Assembly: GCF_030695125.1 (NCBI RefSeq)
Contig: NZ_JAUYTP010000008.1
Coordinates: forward strand, 1 to 64,000
DNA from: Allobosea sp.
GTDB lineage: Bacteria; Pseudomonadota; Alphaproteobacteria; Rhizobiales; Beijerinckiaceae
Direction of reading: 5' to 3'
DNA length: 64,000 nucleotides
Position numbers and translations under genes: made by a program. This document shows, piece after piece, positions 53,978 through 62,729 of the stretch (its first letter is position 1; each line of letters opens with the position of its first letter). Under the pieces are notes generated by a model. The model made no database searches. It was given only the letters and a program-made list of their open reading frames with translations, and was not told where the DNA came from.

Positions 53978-55846
53978 TCAAGCCTTCCCGATCCGCTTCG
54001 CCTTGTCGGCGTCGTACCACCAGATCGACGGCGCCCCCGAGCCGAACTTGGGCTTGGTCTGCGGCCGGTCGAACATGTCCCAATAGGCCAGCCATTCGGT
54101 CGGGTTCCACCACATCGGAATCCAGTAGCGCCCGGCCCGCAGCACGCGGTCGAGGCATTTGGCCGCGATCACGACCTCGGCATAGCTGTCGGCTTGCCCA
54201 ATCTTCTCGATCAGAGCGTCGATCGCGGGGCTGGCGATGCCGCCGACATTGCGCGATCCGCGCGTCTTGGCGGCTTCCGAACCATAAACGATCCGCAGGC
54301 TGTCGCTGGGAATCGCGCTGCCACCCAGCGCCCGGCTGATGATGTCGAAGTCGAACTCGTCGAGCCGGCGCTGATACTGCGCGCCGTCGACGATGCGCGA
54401 GGTCGCGGTGATGCCCAGCCGCTTCAGATTGGCCTGGAAAGGCTGCGTGTGCGGCTGCAGCGCGCCTTGCGAATCGAGGAACTCGATTTCGAAGGGCTGG
54501 CCGTTCGGCAGTTTGAGAACAGCGCCATCGCGCTTGCAGCCGGCGGCGCGGAACATCTCGTCGGCACGGCGCAAAAGGGCGCGGTCACTGCCCGAGCCGT
54601 CGGAGACGGGCGGCAGGAAGGGCTCGCCGAAGACTTCGTCTGGAACCTGGCCGCGGAAGGGCTCGAGCAGCTTGAGCTCCTCGGGCGAGGGCAGGCCGAC
54701 AGCCTTGGAATCCGAATTCTCGAAATAGGAGGTCATCCGCGCGAAGGAGGAGAACATGATGTTCTTGTTCGTCCATTCGAAGTCGAAGCAAAGGCCGAGC
54801 GCCTCGCGAATGCGCGGATCGGCGAATTTCTCGCGGCGCAGGTTGAAGACCCAGCCCTGGGATCCCGTCGGGTCGGTCTTCGGCAGGCTCTCCTTCTTGA
54901 CCTTGCCGTCATGCAGCGCCGGGAAGTCATAGCCGGTCGCCCAGATGCGGGAGGTGAACTCCTCCTGGAAGGTGATGACGCCGCTCTTGAAGGCCTCGAA
55001 CGCCACCTGCCGGTCGCGGAAGTACTCCCAGCGCACCCGGTCGAAATTGTTGACGCCGATGTTCACCGGCAGGTCGCGGCCCCAATAGGTCGCCACGCGC
55101 TCGAACTCGATGAAGCGGCCCTGCTCGAAACGGCCGACCTTGTAGGGGCCCGAGCCGAGCGGCGGCTCGAGCGTCGAGGCCTCGAAGTTGCGGGTCGACC
55201 AGAAGGCTTCCGAAAACACCGGCAGCCCCGCGACGATCAGGTGCAGGTCGCGGCTGCGCTTGGGCGAGAGTTGCGCGACGAAGATGTCGTCGCTCTCGGC
55301 CGTGGCGGAGACGAGCTCGTTCAGCATCAGCCGGTAGGACGGGTGCCCCTTGCTCTTGAGCAGGTTCATGCTGAAGGCGACGTCGCGGGCGGTGACGCGG
55401 CTGCCGTCATGGAAGCGCGCCTCCGGCCGCAGGCGGAACCGATAGGTCAGCTTGTCCTGGGAGATCGCGACACTCCTTGCGAGCAGACCGTAGAGCGTGC
55501 CCGGTTCGTCGCCCGAGCCCGACATCAGGCTGTCGAAGCAGGAATCCATTCCCGCCGCGCCGTCGCCCTGCAGGACGAAGGTGTTCAGCGTGTTGAAGGT
55601 GTCGAAGCTCTGGTTGCCGCTGGCGCGCTTGATCTGGACGGTCAGCGTGCCGCCCTTGGGCGCCTTCGGATTGACATAAGGAAAATGCGGAAAATCGGCG
55701 GGCAGGCCGAGTTCCCCGAAGGTCGAGAGACCATGCGTTTCGGCGGCCTGCGCGAAGGCGCGTCCGCCCAGACCCGGCAGCGCCGCTCCCGCCGCGGCAA
55801 GCGCGCCGGCCTCCAGGATTCTGCGGCGGCTGATGCGGATCGTCAT
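53978..55846 (-). CDS. yejA: Peptide ABC transporter substrate-binding protein (YejA)
   Basis: A 622-residue periplasmic binding protein of the SBP_bac_5 family. It has a Tat-type signal (MTIRISRRRILEAGALAAAGAALPGLGGRAFA|QA), then the YejA opening HGLSTFGELGLPADFPHFPYVNPKAPKGGTL. Family blocks follow: MSGSGDEPGTLYGLLARSV, TYRFRLRPEARFHDGSRVTARDVAFS and GWVFNLRREKFADPRIREALGLCFDFEWTNKN. First gene of yejABEF-deoB. It determines the imported peptide-like ligand, which cannot be specified. Confidence 0.95.
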   Translation of the reverse strand: MTIRISRRRILEAGALAAAGAALPGLGGRAFAQAAETHGLSTFGELGLPADFPHFPYVNPKAPKGGTLTVQIKRASGNQSFDTFNTLNTFVLQGDGAAGMDSCFDSLMSGSGDEPGTLYGLLARSVAISQDKLTYRFRLRPEARFHDGSRVTARDVAFSMNLLKSKGHPSYRLMLNELVSATAESDDIFVAQLSPKRSRDLHLIVAGLPVFSEAFWSTRNFEASTLEPPLGSGPYKVGRFEQGRFIEFERVATYWGRDLPVNIGVNNFDRVRWEYFRDRQVAFEAFKSGVITFQEEFTSRIWATGYDFPALHDGKVKKESLPKTDPTGSQGWVFNLRREKFADPRIREALGLCFDFEWTNKNIMFSSFARMTSYFENSDSKAVGLPSPEELKLLEPFRGQVPDEVFGEPFLPPVSDGSGSDRALLRRADEMFRAAGCKRDGAVLKLPNGQPFEIEFLDSQGALQPHTQPFQANLKRLGITATSRIVDGAQYQRRLDEFDFDIISRALGGSAIPSDSLRIVYGSEAAKTRGSRNVGGIASPAIDALIEKIGQADSYAEVVIAAKCLDRVLRAGRYWIPMWWNPTEWLAYWDMFDRPQTKPKFGSGAPSIWWYDADKAKRIGKA

Positions 55847-55982
55847 CGTCTCGCGTCTCCTCGTCGGGCGTCTCGCGAATCGCCGGGATTCATCTCACCT
55901 GCCCCGTGAGCCGGTGCAACCCTGACACTCGACGACATCGTGGCGGCAAGACCAAGGCGCAGGCAAGCATCACGCCGACAAA

Positions 55983-56010
55983 GGAAAAAGCCGGGCGCGG
56001 GGCCCGGCTT
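55983..56010 (-). terminator. Rho-independent terminator of the cytochrome c gene
   Basis: On the minus strand, AAGCCGGGC and GCCCGGCTT form a perfect 9-bp stem (55988-56010) with a 5-base loop, followed directly by TTTTT. It lies 35 bp after the stop of the cytochrome gene and separates it from yejA. Confidence 0.9.
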
Positions 56011-56044
56011 CACGAAGTCATCGGCATTATCGCGGAAAACCGGC

Positions 56045-56584
56045 TCAGGGCGTCGGCAGCGGCTTGGGCGCGTCGGCGAGCTTGTTGAGATAGGCGACGA
56101 TGTCGGCGCGGGTGTCGGCGCGCCCGATGCCGGCATAGGCCATGGTCGTGCCGGGCATGTAGGCCTTGGGATTCTTCAAGAAGCCGTCGATCTGTGCCGC
56201 CTCCCAGTTTTCGCTGGCCTTGGCCTTCATCGCGGCCGAATAGGCAAAGCCGTCAACGGCGCCCTTGGGGCGGGCATAGACGTCGTAAAGATGCGGGCCG
56301 ATCTTGTTGGCGCCGCCCTTCTCGAAGGTATGGCAGGCCTTGCAGGCGCCGACGGCCTTTTCGCCCCGGGCGGCGTCGGCCTTGGCGAGGCGCACGGCGA
56401 TCGGCTCGTCAGCAGCAGCGGCGGGGGCGGCAGCAGCGGCGACCGGCTCGTCGCTGGGCAGGTCGAAGCCCGGGATGGCGGGCTTCTTCGGGGCGAACAC
56501 GATACCGGCCATCATATTGAGGCCCATCACCACCAGGAGCGTCGAGAGAACCGCGCCGGCGATCTTGTTGGTTTCGATATTCAT
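56045..56584 (-). CDS. Membrane-anchored cytochrome c (CycM-like)
   Basis: A 179-residue class I cytochrome c. An uncleaved N-terminal helix (about 9-30) anchors it to the membrane, followed by an alanine/proline-rich linker (AAAAAPAAAADEP). The haem site is C81-K-A-C84-H85 in KAVGACKACHTFEKGGANKIGPHLYDV. The axial methionine lies in AYMPGTTMAYAGIGR. This arrangement matches CycM/cytochrome c552, which passes electrons from the bc1 complex to terminal oxidases. It ends in a strong terminator. Confidence 0.94.
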   Translation of the reverse strand: MNIETNKIAGAVLSTLLVVMGLNMMAGIVFAPKKPAIPGFDLPSDEPVAAAAAPAAAADEPIAVRLAKADAARGEKAVGACKACHTFEKGGANKIGPHLYDVYARPKGAVDGFAYSAAMKAKASENWEAAQIDGFLKNPKAYMPGTTMAYAGIGRADTRADIVAYLNKLADAPKPLPTP

Positions 56585-56684
56585 CGTATTCCGAACCCTC
56601 GGCCGCCAAACGCCAACGGCGCGGGAGGCAAGACAGCTTTAAACCGGGCTGCTGGAGCCCCGTCACCACGCGTTGCTTAACCGC

Positions 56685-56713
56685 TTTGCGCGCTGGATTG
56701 CAACTCGTATAAG
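56685..56713 (+). promoter_or_regulatory. Candidate promoter for kdsB
   Basis: TTTGCG (56685-56690), a 17-base spacer and TATAAG (56708-56713) form a reasonable sigma-70-type promoter in the 235-bp gap between the divergent cytochrome and kdsB genes. The match to the -35 consensus is partial. Confidence 0.4.
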
Positions 56714-56819
56714 CACGCTCCGCTTTGAGACCTTTTGACGCTCGCCGCGGCGCATCTCGCGCACGGTCCCGCTTCAGACCCCTGGCTGCCGACAGACCCC
56801 AAGAGCTTCACCGATCCCG

Positions 56820-57563
56820 ATGTCCGACCCGCTGATCCTGATACCCGCCCGCATGAAGGCCACGCGCCTGCCGGGAAAGCCGCTGGCCGACATCCATGGC
56901 GAACCGATGATTGTTCGTGTCTGGCGGCGCGCGGTCGCCGCCGGCATCGGTCCCGTGGCGGTCGCAACCGATTCCGCCGAGATCTGCGCGGCCGTCGAGG
57001 CCGCCGGCGGCTGCGCCGTGATGACCCGGGACGACCACCCCTCCGGCTCCGATCGCATCAAGGAAGCTGCCGACCTGCTCGACCCGGAAGGGCGCCACAA
57101 CGTCATCGTCAACGTCCAGGGCGACTTCCCGACGCTCGAACCCGTCGCGATCGCGGCGGCCATCACCCCGCTGGCCGATCGCGCGGTCGATATCGCGACG
57201 CTGGTCGGTCTGATCGACGACGAGGAGGAGAAGACGGCGCCCAGCGTGGTCAAGCTGGTCGGCAGCCATGTCTCGCCTGGCCGACTCCGGGCGCTGTATT
57301 TCACGCGTGCGACCGCGCCCTATGGCGAGGGGCCGCTCTATCACCATGTCGGGATCTACGCCTATCGCCGCTCGGCGCTGGACCGTTTCGTCAGCCTGCC
57401 GCAGTCGCTCCTCGAAAAGCGCGAGAGCCTGGAGCAGTTGCGGGCGCTGGAGGACGGCATGCGCATCGACGCGATGATCATCGACCACGTGCCCCGCGGC
57501 GTCGACACGCCGCCCGACCTCGATCGCGCCCGCGCGATCCTCAAAGACAGCGCCGGAGCCTGA
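56820..57563 (+). CDS. kdsB: 3-deoxy-manno-octulosonate cytidylyltransferase
   Basis: A 247-residue KdsB, which activates Kdo as CMP-Kdo for lipopolysaccharide inner core synthesis. Motifs are [71 protein letters not shown] (metal-binding aspartate) and [42 protein letters not shown]. Full length. It is followed after 4 bp by the prephenate dehydratase gene, a pairing common in Hyphomicrobiales. Confidence 0.97.
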   Translation: MSDPLILIPARMKATRLPGKPLADIHGEPMIVRVWRRAVAAGIGPVAVATDSAEICAAVEAAGGCAVMTRDDHPSGSDRIKEAADLLDPEGRHNVIVNVQGDFPTLEPVAIAAAITPLADRAVDIATLVGLIDDEEEKTAPSVVKLVGSHVSPGRLRALYFTRATAPYGEGPLYHHVGIYAYRRSALDRFVSLPQSLLEKRESLEQLRALEDGMRIDAMIIDHVPRGVDTPPDLDRARAILKDSAGA

Positions 57564-57567
57564 ATTC

Positions 57568-58422
57568 ATGACCGTCATCGTCTCCTATCAGGGCGAACCC
57601 GGCGCCTTCTCGTCGCAGGCTGCCTTGCAGGTCTTCCCGGATTGCGAGCTTCTGCCCTGCGCGACCTTCGAGGATGCCCTCGCAGCCGTCTCGGACGGCA
57701 CGGCCCGCTACGGCATGATCCCGATCGACAATTCGATCGCCGGCCGCGTCGCCGATATCCACCATCTGCTGCCGCGCTCGGGGCTGCACATCATCGGCGA
57801 GCATTTCCTGCCGATCCGCTTCCATCTGATGGCGGTGAAGGGCGCGACGCTGGCGACGCTGACGCGGGTGCAGAGCCATATTCATGCGCTCGGCCAATGC
57901 CGCAAGATCATCCGCAAGCTCGGCCTCAAGGCTGAGGTCGCCGCCGACACGGCCGGCTCCGCCCGCCAGGTCTCTGAAGCCGCCGATCTGACCCGCGCAG
58001 CGATCGCCCCGCGCATCGCGGCCGAAGTCTACGGCCTCGACATCCTGATGGAGGATATCGAGGACGAGAAGCACAACACCACGCGCTTCGTCATCTTGTC
58101 GAAATATCCGGAATTCACCCGCCAGGGCGCCACCAAGACAGTCACGACGCTGATCTTCCAGGTCCGCAACCTGCCGGCCGCGCTCTACAAGGCGATGGGC
58201 GGCTTCGCCACCAACGGCGTCAACATGACCAAGCTCGAAAGCTACATGGTTGACGGCCATTTTGCGGCGACGATGTTCTATGCCGATGTCGAGGGCCATC
58301 CCGACGATCCGGCCCTTCGCCGCGCGCTCGACGAACTCGCCTTCTTTTCCAAGGAGGTGAAGATCCTCGGCGTCTATCCGGCGCATGCGTTCCGGTCGAC
58401 GCTGGCCGAGCTGGGCGAATAA
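57568..58422 (+). CDS. pheA: Prephenate dehydratase
   Basis: A 284-residue prephenate dehydratase (phenylalanine synthesis). The catalytic domain has YQGEPGAFSSQAALQVFPDCE, ARYGMIPIDNSIAGRV, HIIGEHFLPIRFHL and the essential TRF motif in KHNTTRFVILSK. A C-terminal ACT regulatory domain follows (LIFQVRNLPAALYKAMGGFATNGVNMTKLESYMVDGHFAATMFYADVEG). ESYM replaces the ESRP of enteric proteins, as is usual in rhizobial PheA. No chorismate mutase domain is present. Confidence 0.96.
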   Translation: MTVIVSYQGEPGAFSSQAALQVFPDCELLPCATFEDALAAVSDGTARYGMIPIDNSIAGRVADIHHLLPRSGLHIIGEHFLPIRFHLMAVKGATLATLTRVQSHIHALGQCRKIIRKLGLKAEVAADTAGSARQVSEAADLTRAAIAPRIAAEVYGLDILMEDIEDEKHNTTRFVILSKYPEFTRQGATKTVTTLIFQVRNLPAALYKAMGGFATNGVNMTKLESYMVDGHFAATMFYADVEGHPDDPALRRALDELAFFSKEVKILGVYPAHAFRSTLAELGE

Positions 58423-58601
58423 GACGCGCGCCCTCGTGCCTCGCGCAGCTTCGGCGACGAATCGATCGTCGCCCGGGCGCAGCGGCTGGCGATCATCGTG
58501 TGATTGCGGCGAAGGGCGATCATCGCTGCAACCAATGTGACGCATCGGCGTTCACTCCCCGTCATGTCATTGCTGCGCTGCAGCGATCGGGAGTGGGCCA
58601 A

Positions 58602-59423
58602 TTGTCTTATCTGAAAATGACTGTGGCCGCTTGGGCCGGTCTGGTCGTCATGACGGGTGGAGCCACGGCGGCTGACCGGGTCGTGCCCGTCTTCGCCGAG
58701 CAGCCCGTTTCGGGCTGGACCGTGACGATCGGCGCCACTGGCAAGTTCGGCCCCCGCTATATCGGCTCGGACAAGATGGGCTTCTCCGGCTCGCCGAGCT
58801 TGAGTTGGCGCCGCGCGGGCGAGCCGCTTTCGTTCAGCGCTCCCGATGACGGCTTCGGCCTTGCGCTCTACAAGACCAGCGTCTTCAGCGTCGGCCCGGT
58901 CGGCGCGTTCAAGAGCGGCCGCTATTTCGGCGACGACAGGCGCCTGTTCGGCCTGCGCGATGTGCCCTGGACGATCGAAGGCGGCGCCTTCGTCGAGTTC
59001 TGGCCGATCCAGGATCGCCTCCGCACGCGTCTCGAGGTTCGTCAGGGCTTTCATGGCCACCGCGGCGTGGTCGCCGATGCGTCGGTCGATTGGGTCGAGC
59101 GTTTCGGCGCCTTCACCCTCTCGGGTGGCCCGCGCCTGTCGCTGGCCAACGGCTCCTACATGGATCGCAATTTCGGCGTATCACCGGGGGAAGCCGCCCT
59201 GAACGGAACCCTGACACCCTATCGCGCCAAGGGCGGGTTGAGGTCGGTCGGGGCCGGGGCGGCACTGGACTACCGCTGGACGCCGGCCTGGACGACGCGG
59301 ACCTTCGTCAAATACGATCGCCTGATCGGTTCTGCCAACGACTCGCCGATCGTTCGTCTCGGCGACCGCAATCAGTTCACTGTCGGCCTGGGGGCCAGCT
59401 ACACCTTCGCCTGGGGGCAGTAA
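58602..59423 (+). CDS. MipA/OmpV-family outer membrane protein
   Basis: A 273-residue outer-membrane beta-barrel protein. A signal peptide MSYLKMTVAAWAGLVVMTGGATAA precedes alternating amphipathic strands. MipA/OmpV features include WTVTIGATGKFGPRYIGSD, FSVGPVGAFKSGRYFGDD, LRTRLEVRQGFHGHRGVVADASVD, FTLSGGPRLSLANGSYMDRNFGV and the end NQFTVGLGASYTFAW, which closes with a C-terminal aromatic-rich strand. The TTG at 58602 has GGGAG 9 bases upstream; the ATG at 58617 has no ribosome-binding site. A terminator follows. Members are MltA-interacting or porin-like. Confidence 0.88.
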   Translation: MSYLKMTVAAWAGLVVMTGGATAADRVVPVFAEQPVSGWTVTIGATGKFGPRYIGSDKMGFSGSPSLSWRRAGEPLSFSAPDDGFGLALYKTSVFSVGPVGAFKSGRYFGDDRRLFGLRDVPWTIEGGAFVEFWPIQDRLRTRLEVRQGFHGHRGVVADASVDWVERFGAFTLSGGPRLSLANGSYMDRNFGVSPGEAALNGTLTPYRAKGGLRSVGAGAALDYRWTPAWTTRTFVKYDRLIGSANDSPIVRLGDRNQFTVGLGASYTFAWGQ

Positions 59424-59448
59424 GCGCCCCGCTCCCGAGAGTTTGACC

Positions 59449-59492
59449 GGGCCCGGGTGGTGAACGAAAGTCGCGCCCCGGGCCCTCTTTTT
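59449..59492 (+). terminator. Rho-independent terminator after the OmpV gene
   Basis: GGGCCCGGG (59449-59457) pairs with CCCGGGCCC (59477-59485) over 9 bp, with a 19-base loop, followed by TCTTTTT. It lies 26 bp after the stop codon. Confidence 0.8.
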
Positions 59493-59535
59493 AAGGTCGA
59501 TCTCGGTGCGGATCCCTGGCGCCTCGCGAGAGGCA

Positions 59536-60174
59536 ATGCTCCATCTTGATCATCTCACCGTTATCGCGCCGTCGCTGGCCGAGGGCGTCTCGCATGTCAG
59601 GGCCTGCCTGGATCTCGACGTCCCGTTTGGCCAGCGCCACGGCTACATGGGCACGCACAACCACCTGCTGCAGCTGGGCGAAACGGTCTATCTGGAGATC
59701 ATCTCGCTCGATCCCGAAGGTCGCGCGCCGGCACGGCCGCGCTGGTTCGGCCTGGATGATCGGACCGGCGTCCGGCGGGCCTGGGACGACGGGCGGCGCC
59801 TGCGCGGCTGGGTCGCTCGGACCGATGGCATCGACGCGTTTCTGGCCGGGCGCGAGAGCATCTTCGGCCGGAAGGTGGCATTGCCGCCCGACAGCCCGTC
59901 CTTCGACTTCGCGATTCCCGATGACGGATCGCTGCCGCTCGGTGGCGCGATGCCTTCGATCATCGATCGGCGCGGAAAGCCGCGTTCGATGGCGACAATC
60001 GCCGATCTTGGCGCCCGGCTGCGGTCGCTCGTTCTCGCCCATCCCGAGGGGGCCGCGATCGTGAAGCTCTATCGCGAGCTCAACATCGACCGTCCGCCCG
60101 AGGTCGTGATGGGCGCGGATCTGCGCTATGTGGCGCGCATCGAAACGCCGGACGGCTTGAAGGAACTGGTCTGA
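59536..60174 (+). CDS. VOC/glyoxalase-like domain protein
   Basis: A 212-residue protein with a glyoxalase-like fold. It opens LHLDHLTVIAPSLAEGVSHVRACLDLDVPFGQRHGYMGTHNHLLQLGETVYLEIISLDPEG, which carries the conserved histidine and glutamate expected to hold a metal. The second half RLRGWVARTDGIDAFLAGRESIFGRKVALP completes the paired beta-alpha-beta units. A GTG at 59506 with AAGG about 8 bases before it is an equally possible start, adding ten residues. The substrate is unknown. It is convergent with nudC. Confidence 0.82.
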   Translation: MLHLDHLTVIAPSLAEGVSHVRACLDLDVPFGQRHGYMGTHNHLLQLGETVYLEIISLDPEGRAPARPRWFGLDDRTGVRRAWDDGRRLRGWVARTDGIDAFLAGRESIFGRKVALPPDSPSFDFAIPDDGSLPLGGAMPSIIDRRGKPRSMATIADLGARLRSLVLAHPEGAAIVKLYRELNIDRPPEVVMGADLRYVARIETPDGLKELV

Positions 60175-60193
60175 AAGTGCGGTCGTCCGCGTC

Positions 60194-61150
60194 TCAGGCC
60201 CGCTCCCCCTCGATCGCCCAGGCCCTGAGCAGGGTGTGGGCGATGGCCAGGTGCTGCGGGCTCGTCAGCCCGTCGGGATGGGCGCTCTCCAGCATTTGCA
60301 GCGCCTCGTCGCGCTTGAACCAGCGCCCGGCTTCGAGTTCGGTCGTATCCAGCACGATCTCGTCGTTGAGCGCTTCCGCGATGCAGCCGATCATCAGTGA
60401 GGACGGGAACGGCCAGGGCTGCGAGGCGATGTAGCGGACGGTGCCGACGCGCAGACCGGCCTCCTCCCAGCTCTCGCGGCGCACCGCATCCTCGAAGGTC
60501 TCGCCCGGCTCGATGAAACCGGCGATGCAGGAATACATCCCCGGTGCAAACCGGGCCTGCCGCGCCAGCAGGCAGGTTTCCCCGCGCGTCACCAGCATGA
60601 TAACCACCGGGTCGGTGCGGGGGAAATGCTGCGCGCCACAGGCGCTGCACTCGCGCTTGGTGCCGGCGGCGCCCGACGTCGTCGGGCCGCCGCACTGGGC
60701 GCAGAAGCGATGCCGGGCGTGCCAGTCGAGCAGCGCCTTGCCCTGGCCGAGCGGCCCGAGTTCGTCCTTCGGAACGAGCTTCTTCAATGCGACGGAGCGC
60801 AGATCGGTCACGAAGAGTTCAGGGCGCTCGCGTAGCCCATCGGCCAGAGACCGATCGAGCAACCTGGCGAAGCGCGGGGCACCGTCCGGAGCCAGCCCGA
60901 GGAACACCTCCTCGAGCCCGTCTCCCAGCGATTGCGTCTCGCCATGGCTGAACCAGACCGAGAGTGCCTCGCCGTCCAGCCGCTTGAGGATCGGGGTCTC
61001 GCCAGCGACGACCGCGATGCGCGTATCGGAGCGGTGGCGCAGCGCGTTCACGGCGTCTGGCTTGTTCCGCAGATCCTCTCGGCGGTCGAGCATGTTGACG
61101 GCGAAGCCCGTGAGGGCGGAGCGTTCGCGAGGACGGGAGGCGTCGTTCAT
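60194..61150 (-). CDS. nudC: NAD+ diphosphatase / decapping Nudix hydrolase
   Basis: A 318-residue NudC. The N-terminal NADH-pyrophosphatase-like domain (about 1-130) is followed by a zinc ribbon with CAQCGG and CSACGAQHFPRTDPVVI. The Nudix box is GFIEPGETFEDAVRRESWEEAGL, and the NudC-specific SQPWPFPSSLMIGC motif lies just after it. It hydrolyses NAD(H) to NMN(H) plus AMP and, in E. coli, removes NAD caps from RNA. Confidence 0.96.
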   Translation of the reverse strand: MNDASRPRERSALTGFAVNMLDRREDLRNKPDAVNALRHRSDTRIAVVAGETPILKRLDGEALSVWFSHGETQSLGDGLEEVFLGLAPDGAPRFARLLDRSLADGLRERPELFVTDLRSVALKKLVPKDELGPLGQGKALLDWHARHRFCAQCGGPTTSGAAGTKRECSACGAQHFPRTDPVVIMLVTRGETCLLARQARFAPGMYSCIAGFIEPGETFEDAVRRESWEEAGLRVGTVRYIASQPWPFPSSLMIGCIAEALNDEIVLDTTELEAGRWFKRDEALQMLESAHPDGLTSPQHLAIAHTLLRAWAIEGERA

Positions 61151-61194
61151 GCCGTCCGTCCTAAACCCGCGCTACGCCGTCTTGCAAGCCTCCT

Positions 61195-62082
61195 TCACGA
61201 GGCGTCGCGCCCGCGCAGCAGATGGATGATGGCCGAAAAGTCCGCCCCACCTTCACCCCAGCCATTGTGCAGGCCATAGAGTTGCGTCGCTGCCGCGCCG
61301 AGCGGCGTCGAGGCGCCGGCCGCCTGGGCCGCCTCCTGCGAGAGCTTGAGGTCCTTCAGCATCAGGGCCGAGGCGAAGCCGGGCTTGTAATCGTTGTTGG
61401 CCGGCGAGGTCGGCACCGGGCCGGGCACCGGGCAGTACGTCGTCAGCGACCAGCACTGGCCCGACGAGGTCGAGGCGACGTCGAACAGCGCCTGATGCGA
61501 GAGGCCGAGCTTCTCCGCGAGCACGAAGGCTTCGGACACGCCGATCATCGAGATGCCCAGGATCATGTTGTTGCAGATCTTGGCGGCCTGGCCGTTGCCG
61601 GCGGCGCCGCAATGCACGATGCGCCGGCCCATCGCCTTCAGGATCGGCTCGCCCAGCGCGAAGGCCGCTTCCGTGCCGCCGACCATGAAGGTCAGCGTGC
61701 CACCCTTGGCGCCGCCGGTGCCACCGGAGACCGGTGCGTCGAGCGAGAGGCAGCCGTGCTCGCCGGCCAGCCCATGCGCCTTGCGCGCGCTTTCGACATC
61801 GACGGTCGAGCAGTCGATCAAGAGGGCGCCGCTCTTCACGCGGGGCAGCACGTCGCCCCAGACGGCGAGCACATGTTTGCCCGCCGGCAGCATGGTGACG
61901 ACGATATCGGCGCCCGCGACGGCCTCCTGCGCCGAGCCCGCGATCGCGACCCCCAACTCGGCAGCGGCATCTTTCGACGCCTGAACCAGATCGAAGGCGC
62001 GGACCTCATGCCCCGCCTTGACGAGGTTCCCGGCCATCGGGCCGCCCATATTGCCGAGGCCGATGAAGGCGATGCTGGTCAT
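61195..62082 (-). CDS. mmsB: 3-hydroxyisobutyrate dehydrogenase
   Basis: A 295-residue beta-hydroxyacid dehydrogenase. The NAD site is IAFIGLGNMGGPMAGNLVKAGHEV. The substrate loop is LDAPVSGGTGGAKGGTLTFMVGG, and the catalytic lysine motif is GNGQAAKICNNMILG. The C-terminal VASTSSGQCWSLTTYCPVPG and YKPGFASALMLKDLKLSQEAA are characteristic of valine-pathway 3-hydroxyisobutyrate dehydrogenase. It oxidises 3-hydroxyisobutyrate to methylmalonate semialdehyde, the substrate of the mmsA product at the right edge. A toxin-antitoxin pair lies between them. Confidence 0.95.
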   Translation of the reverse strand: MTSIAFIGLGNMGGPMAGNLVKAGHEVRAFDLVQASKDAAAELGVAIAGSAQEAVAGADIVVTMLPAGKHVLAVWGDVLPRVKSGALLIDCSTVDVESARKAHGLAGEHGCLSLDAPVSGGTGGAKGGTLTFMVGGTEAAFALGEPILKAMGRRIVHCGAAGNGQAAKICNNMILGISMIGVSEAFVLAEKLGLSHQALFDVASTSSGQCWSLTTYCPVPGPVPTSPANNDYKPGFASALMLKDLKLSQEAAQAAGASTPLGAAATQLYGLHNGWGEGGADFSAIIHLLRGRDAS

Positions 62083-62102
62083 GGTCTTAATCCCCATTCC
62101 TG

Positions 62103-62131
62103 TTGACGGAATACCTTTGGCGGAATACTTT
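62103..62131 (+). promoter_or_regulatory. Promoter of higBA with an embedded direct repeat
   Basis: TTGACG (62103-62108), a 17-base spacer and TACTTT (62126-62131) form a good sigma-70-type promoter. An 8-bp direct repeat CGGAATAC occurs at 62107-62114 and 62121-62128, covering both boxes, as expected for an antitoxin-bound operator. Transcription should start near 62138, which is the toxin start codon itself. Confidence 0.7.
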
Positions 62132-62137
62132 TTTGCT

Positions 62138-62416
62138 GTGATTGGATCGTTCGCGCAGAGAGAGGCCGAACTCCTGTTCCACGACAAGCCGGTCCGGCGG
62201 TTCGCCGCGATCGAGCGCGTGGTCAGGCGCAAGCTGCTGCTGCTTCATGCGGCCGCCAGGCTCGATGATCTGCGTGTGCCGCCCGGCAACCGGTTGGAAG
62301 CCCTGAAGGGGGACCGCGCCGGGCAGCATTCGATCCGCGTCAACGACCAGTGGCGGATCTGCTTCATTTGGAAGGAGGGCGAGGCGCATGACGTCGAAAT
62401 CGTCGACTATCACTGA
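62138..62416 (+). CDS. higB: HigB/RelE-family toxin
   Basis: A 92-residue ribosome-dependent mRNA interferase of the HigB type: MIGSFAQREAELLFHDKPVRRFAAIERVVRRKLLLLHAAARLDDLRVPPGNRLEALKGDRAGQHSIRVNDQWRICF, then VEIVDYH. The GTG at 62138 gives the exact family length, but no ribosome-binding site precedes it. A strong promoter ends seven bases upstream, so the message may be leaderless. It cuts translated mRNA when its antitoxin is degraded. The 3' end overlaps higA by 29 bp. It lies opposite to the valine genes. Confidence 0.92.
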   Translation: MIGSFAQREAELLFHDKPVRRFAAIERVVRRKLLLLHAAARLDDLRVPPGNRLEALKGDRAGQHSIRVNDQWRICFIWKEGEAHDVEIVDYH

Positions 62417-62726
62417 TGCGGTCGAACGCGACGAGGCGGTGCTGGACCTGATCCCGCCCGGCGAGGTCCTGCTCGAGGACTTCATGAGGCCGCTCGGTGT
62501 CAGCCAGAACCGGCTGGCGCGCGACATCGATGCGCCGGTGAGCCGCATCTCGGGCATCGTCAAGGGCGAGCGCACCATCACGGCCGACACGGCCCTGCGC
62601 CTGGCGAAGTTCTTTGGGACGACGCCGGAGATGTGGATGAACCTGCAGACGGACTATGATCTGCGGGCGGCACGGCGCGCGTCCGGAGCCGATATCGACA
62701 AGCGCGTGAGGCCGCTTGCCGCATAG
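62388..62726 (+). CDS. higA: HigA antitoxin (XRE family)
   Basis: A 112-residue antitoxin with an XRE helix-turn-helix: GEVLLEDFMRPLGVSQNRLARDIDAPVSRISGIVKGERTITADTALRLAKFFGTTPEMWMNLQTDYDLR, the typical HigA sequence including the PEMWMNLQ motif. The ATG lies inside higB and has AGGAGG upstream. It neutralises HigB and probably represses the operon by binding the direct repeat in the promoter. It ends 4 bp from the convergent acyl-CoA dehydrogenase stop. Confidence 0.95.
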   Translation: MTSKSSTITDAVERDEAVLDLIPPGEVLLEDFMRPLGVSQNRLARDIDAPVSRISGIVKGERTITADTALRLAKFFGTTPEMWMNLQTDYDLRAARRASGADIDKRVRPLAA

Positions 62727-62729
62727 CCC

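Noticed and set aside
53351..55909. 852-codon open frame on the plus strand
   Set aside because: It is the antisense of yejB and yejA, whose domains are unmistakable. The antisense product is Arg/Glu/Ala-rich without motifs.
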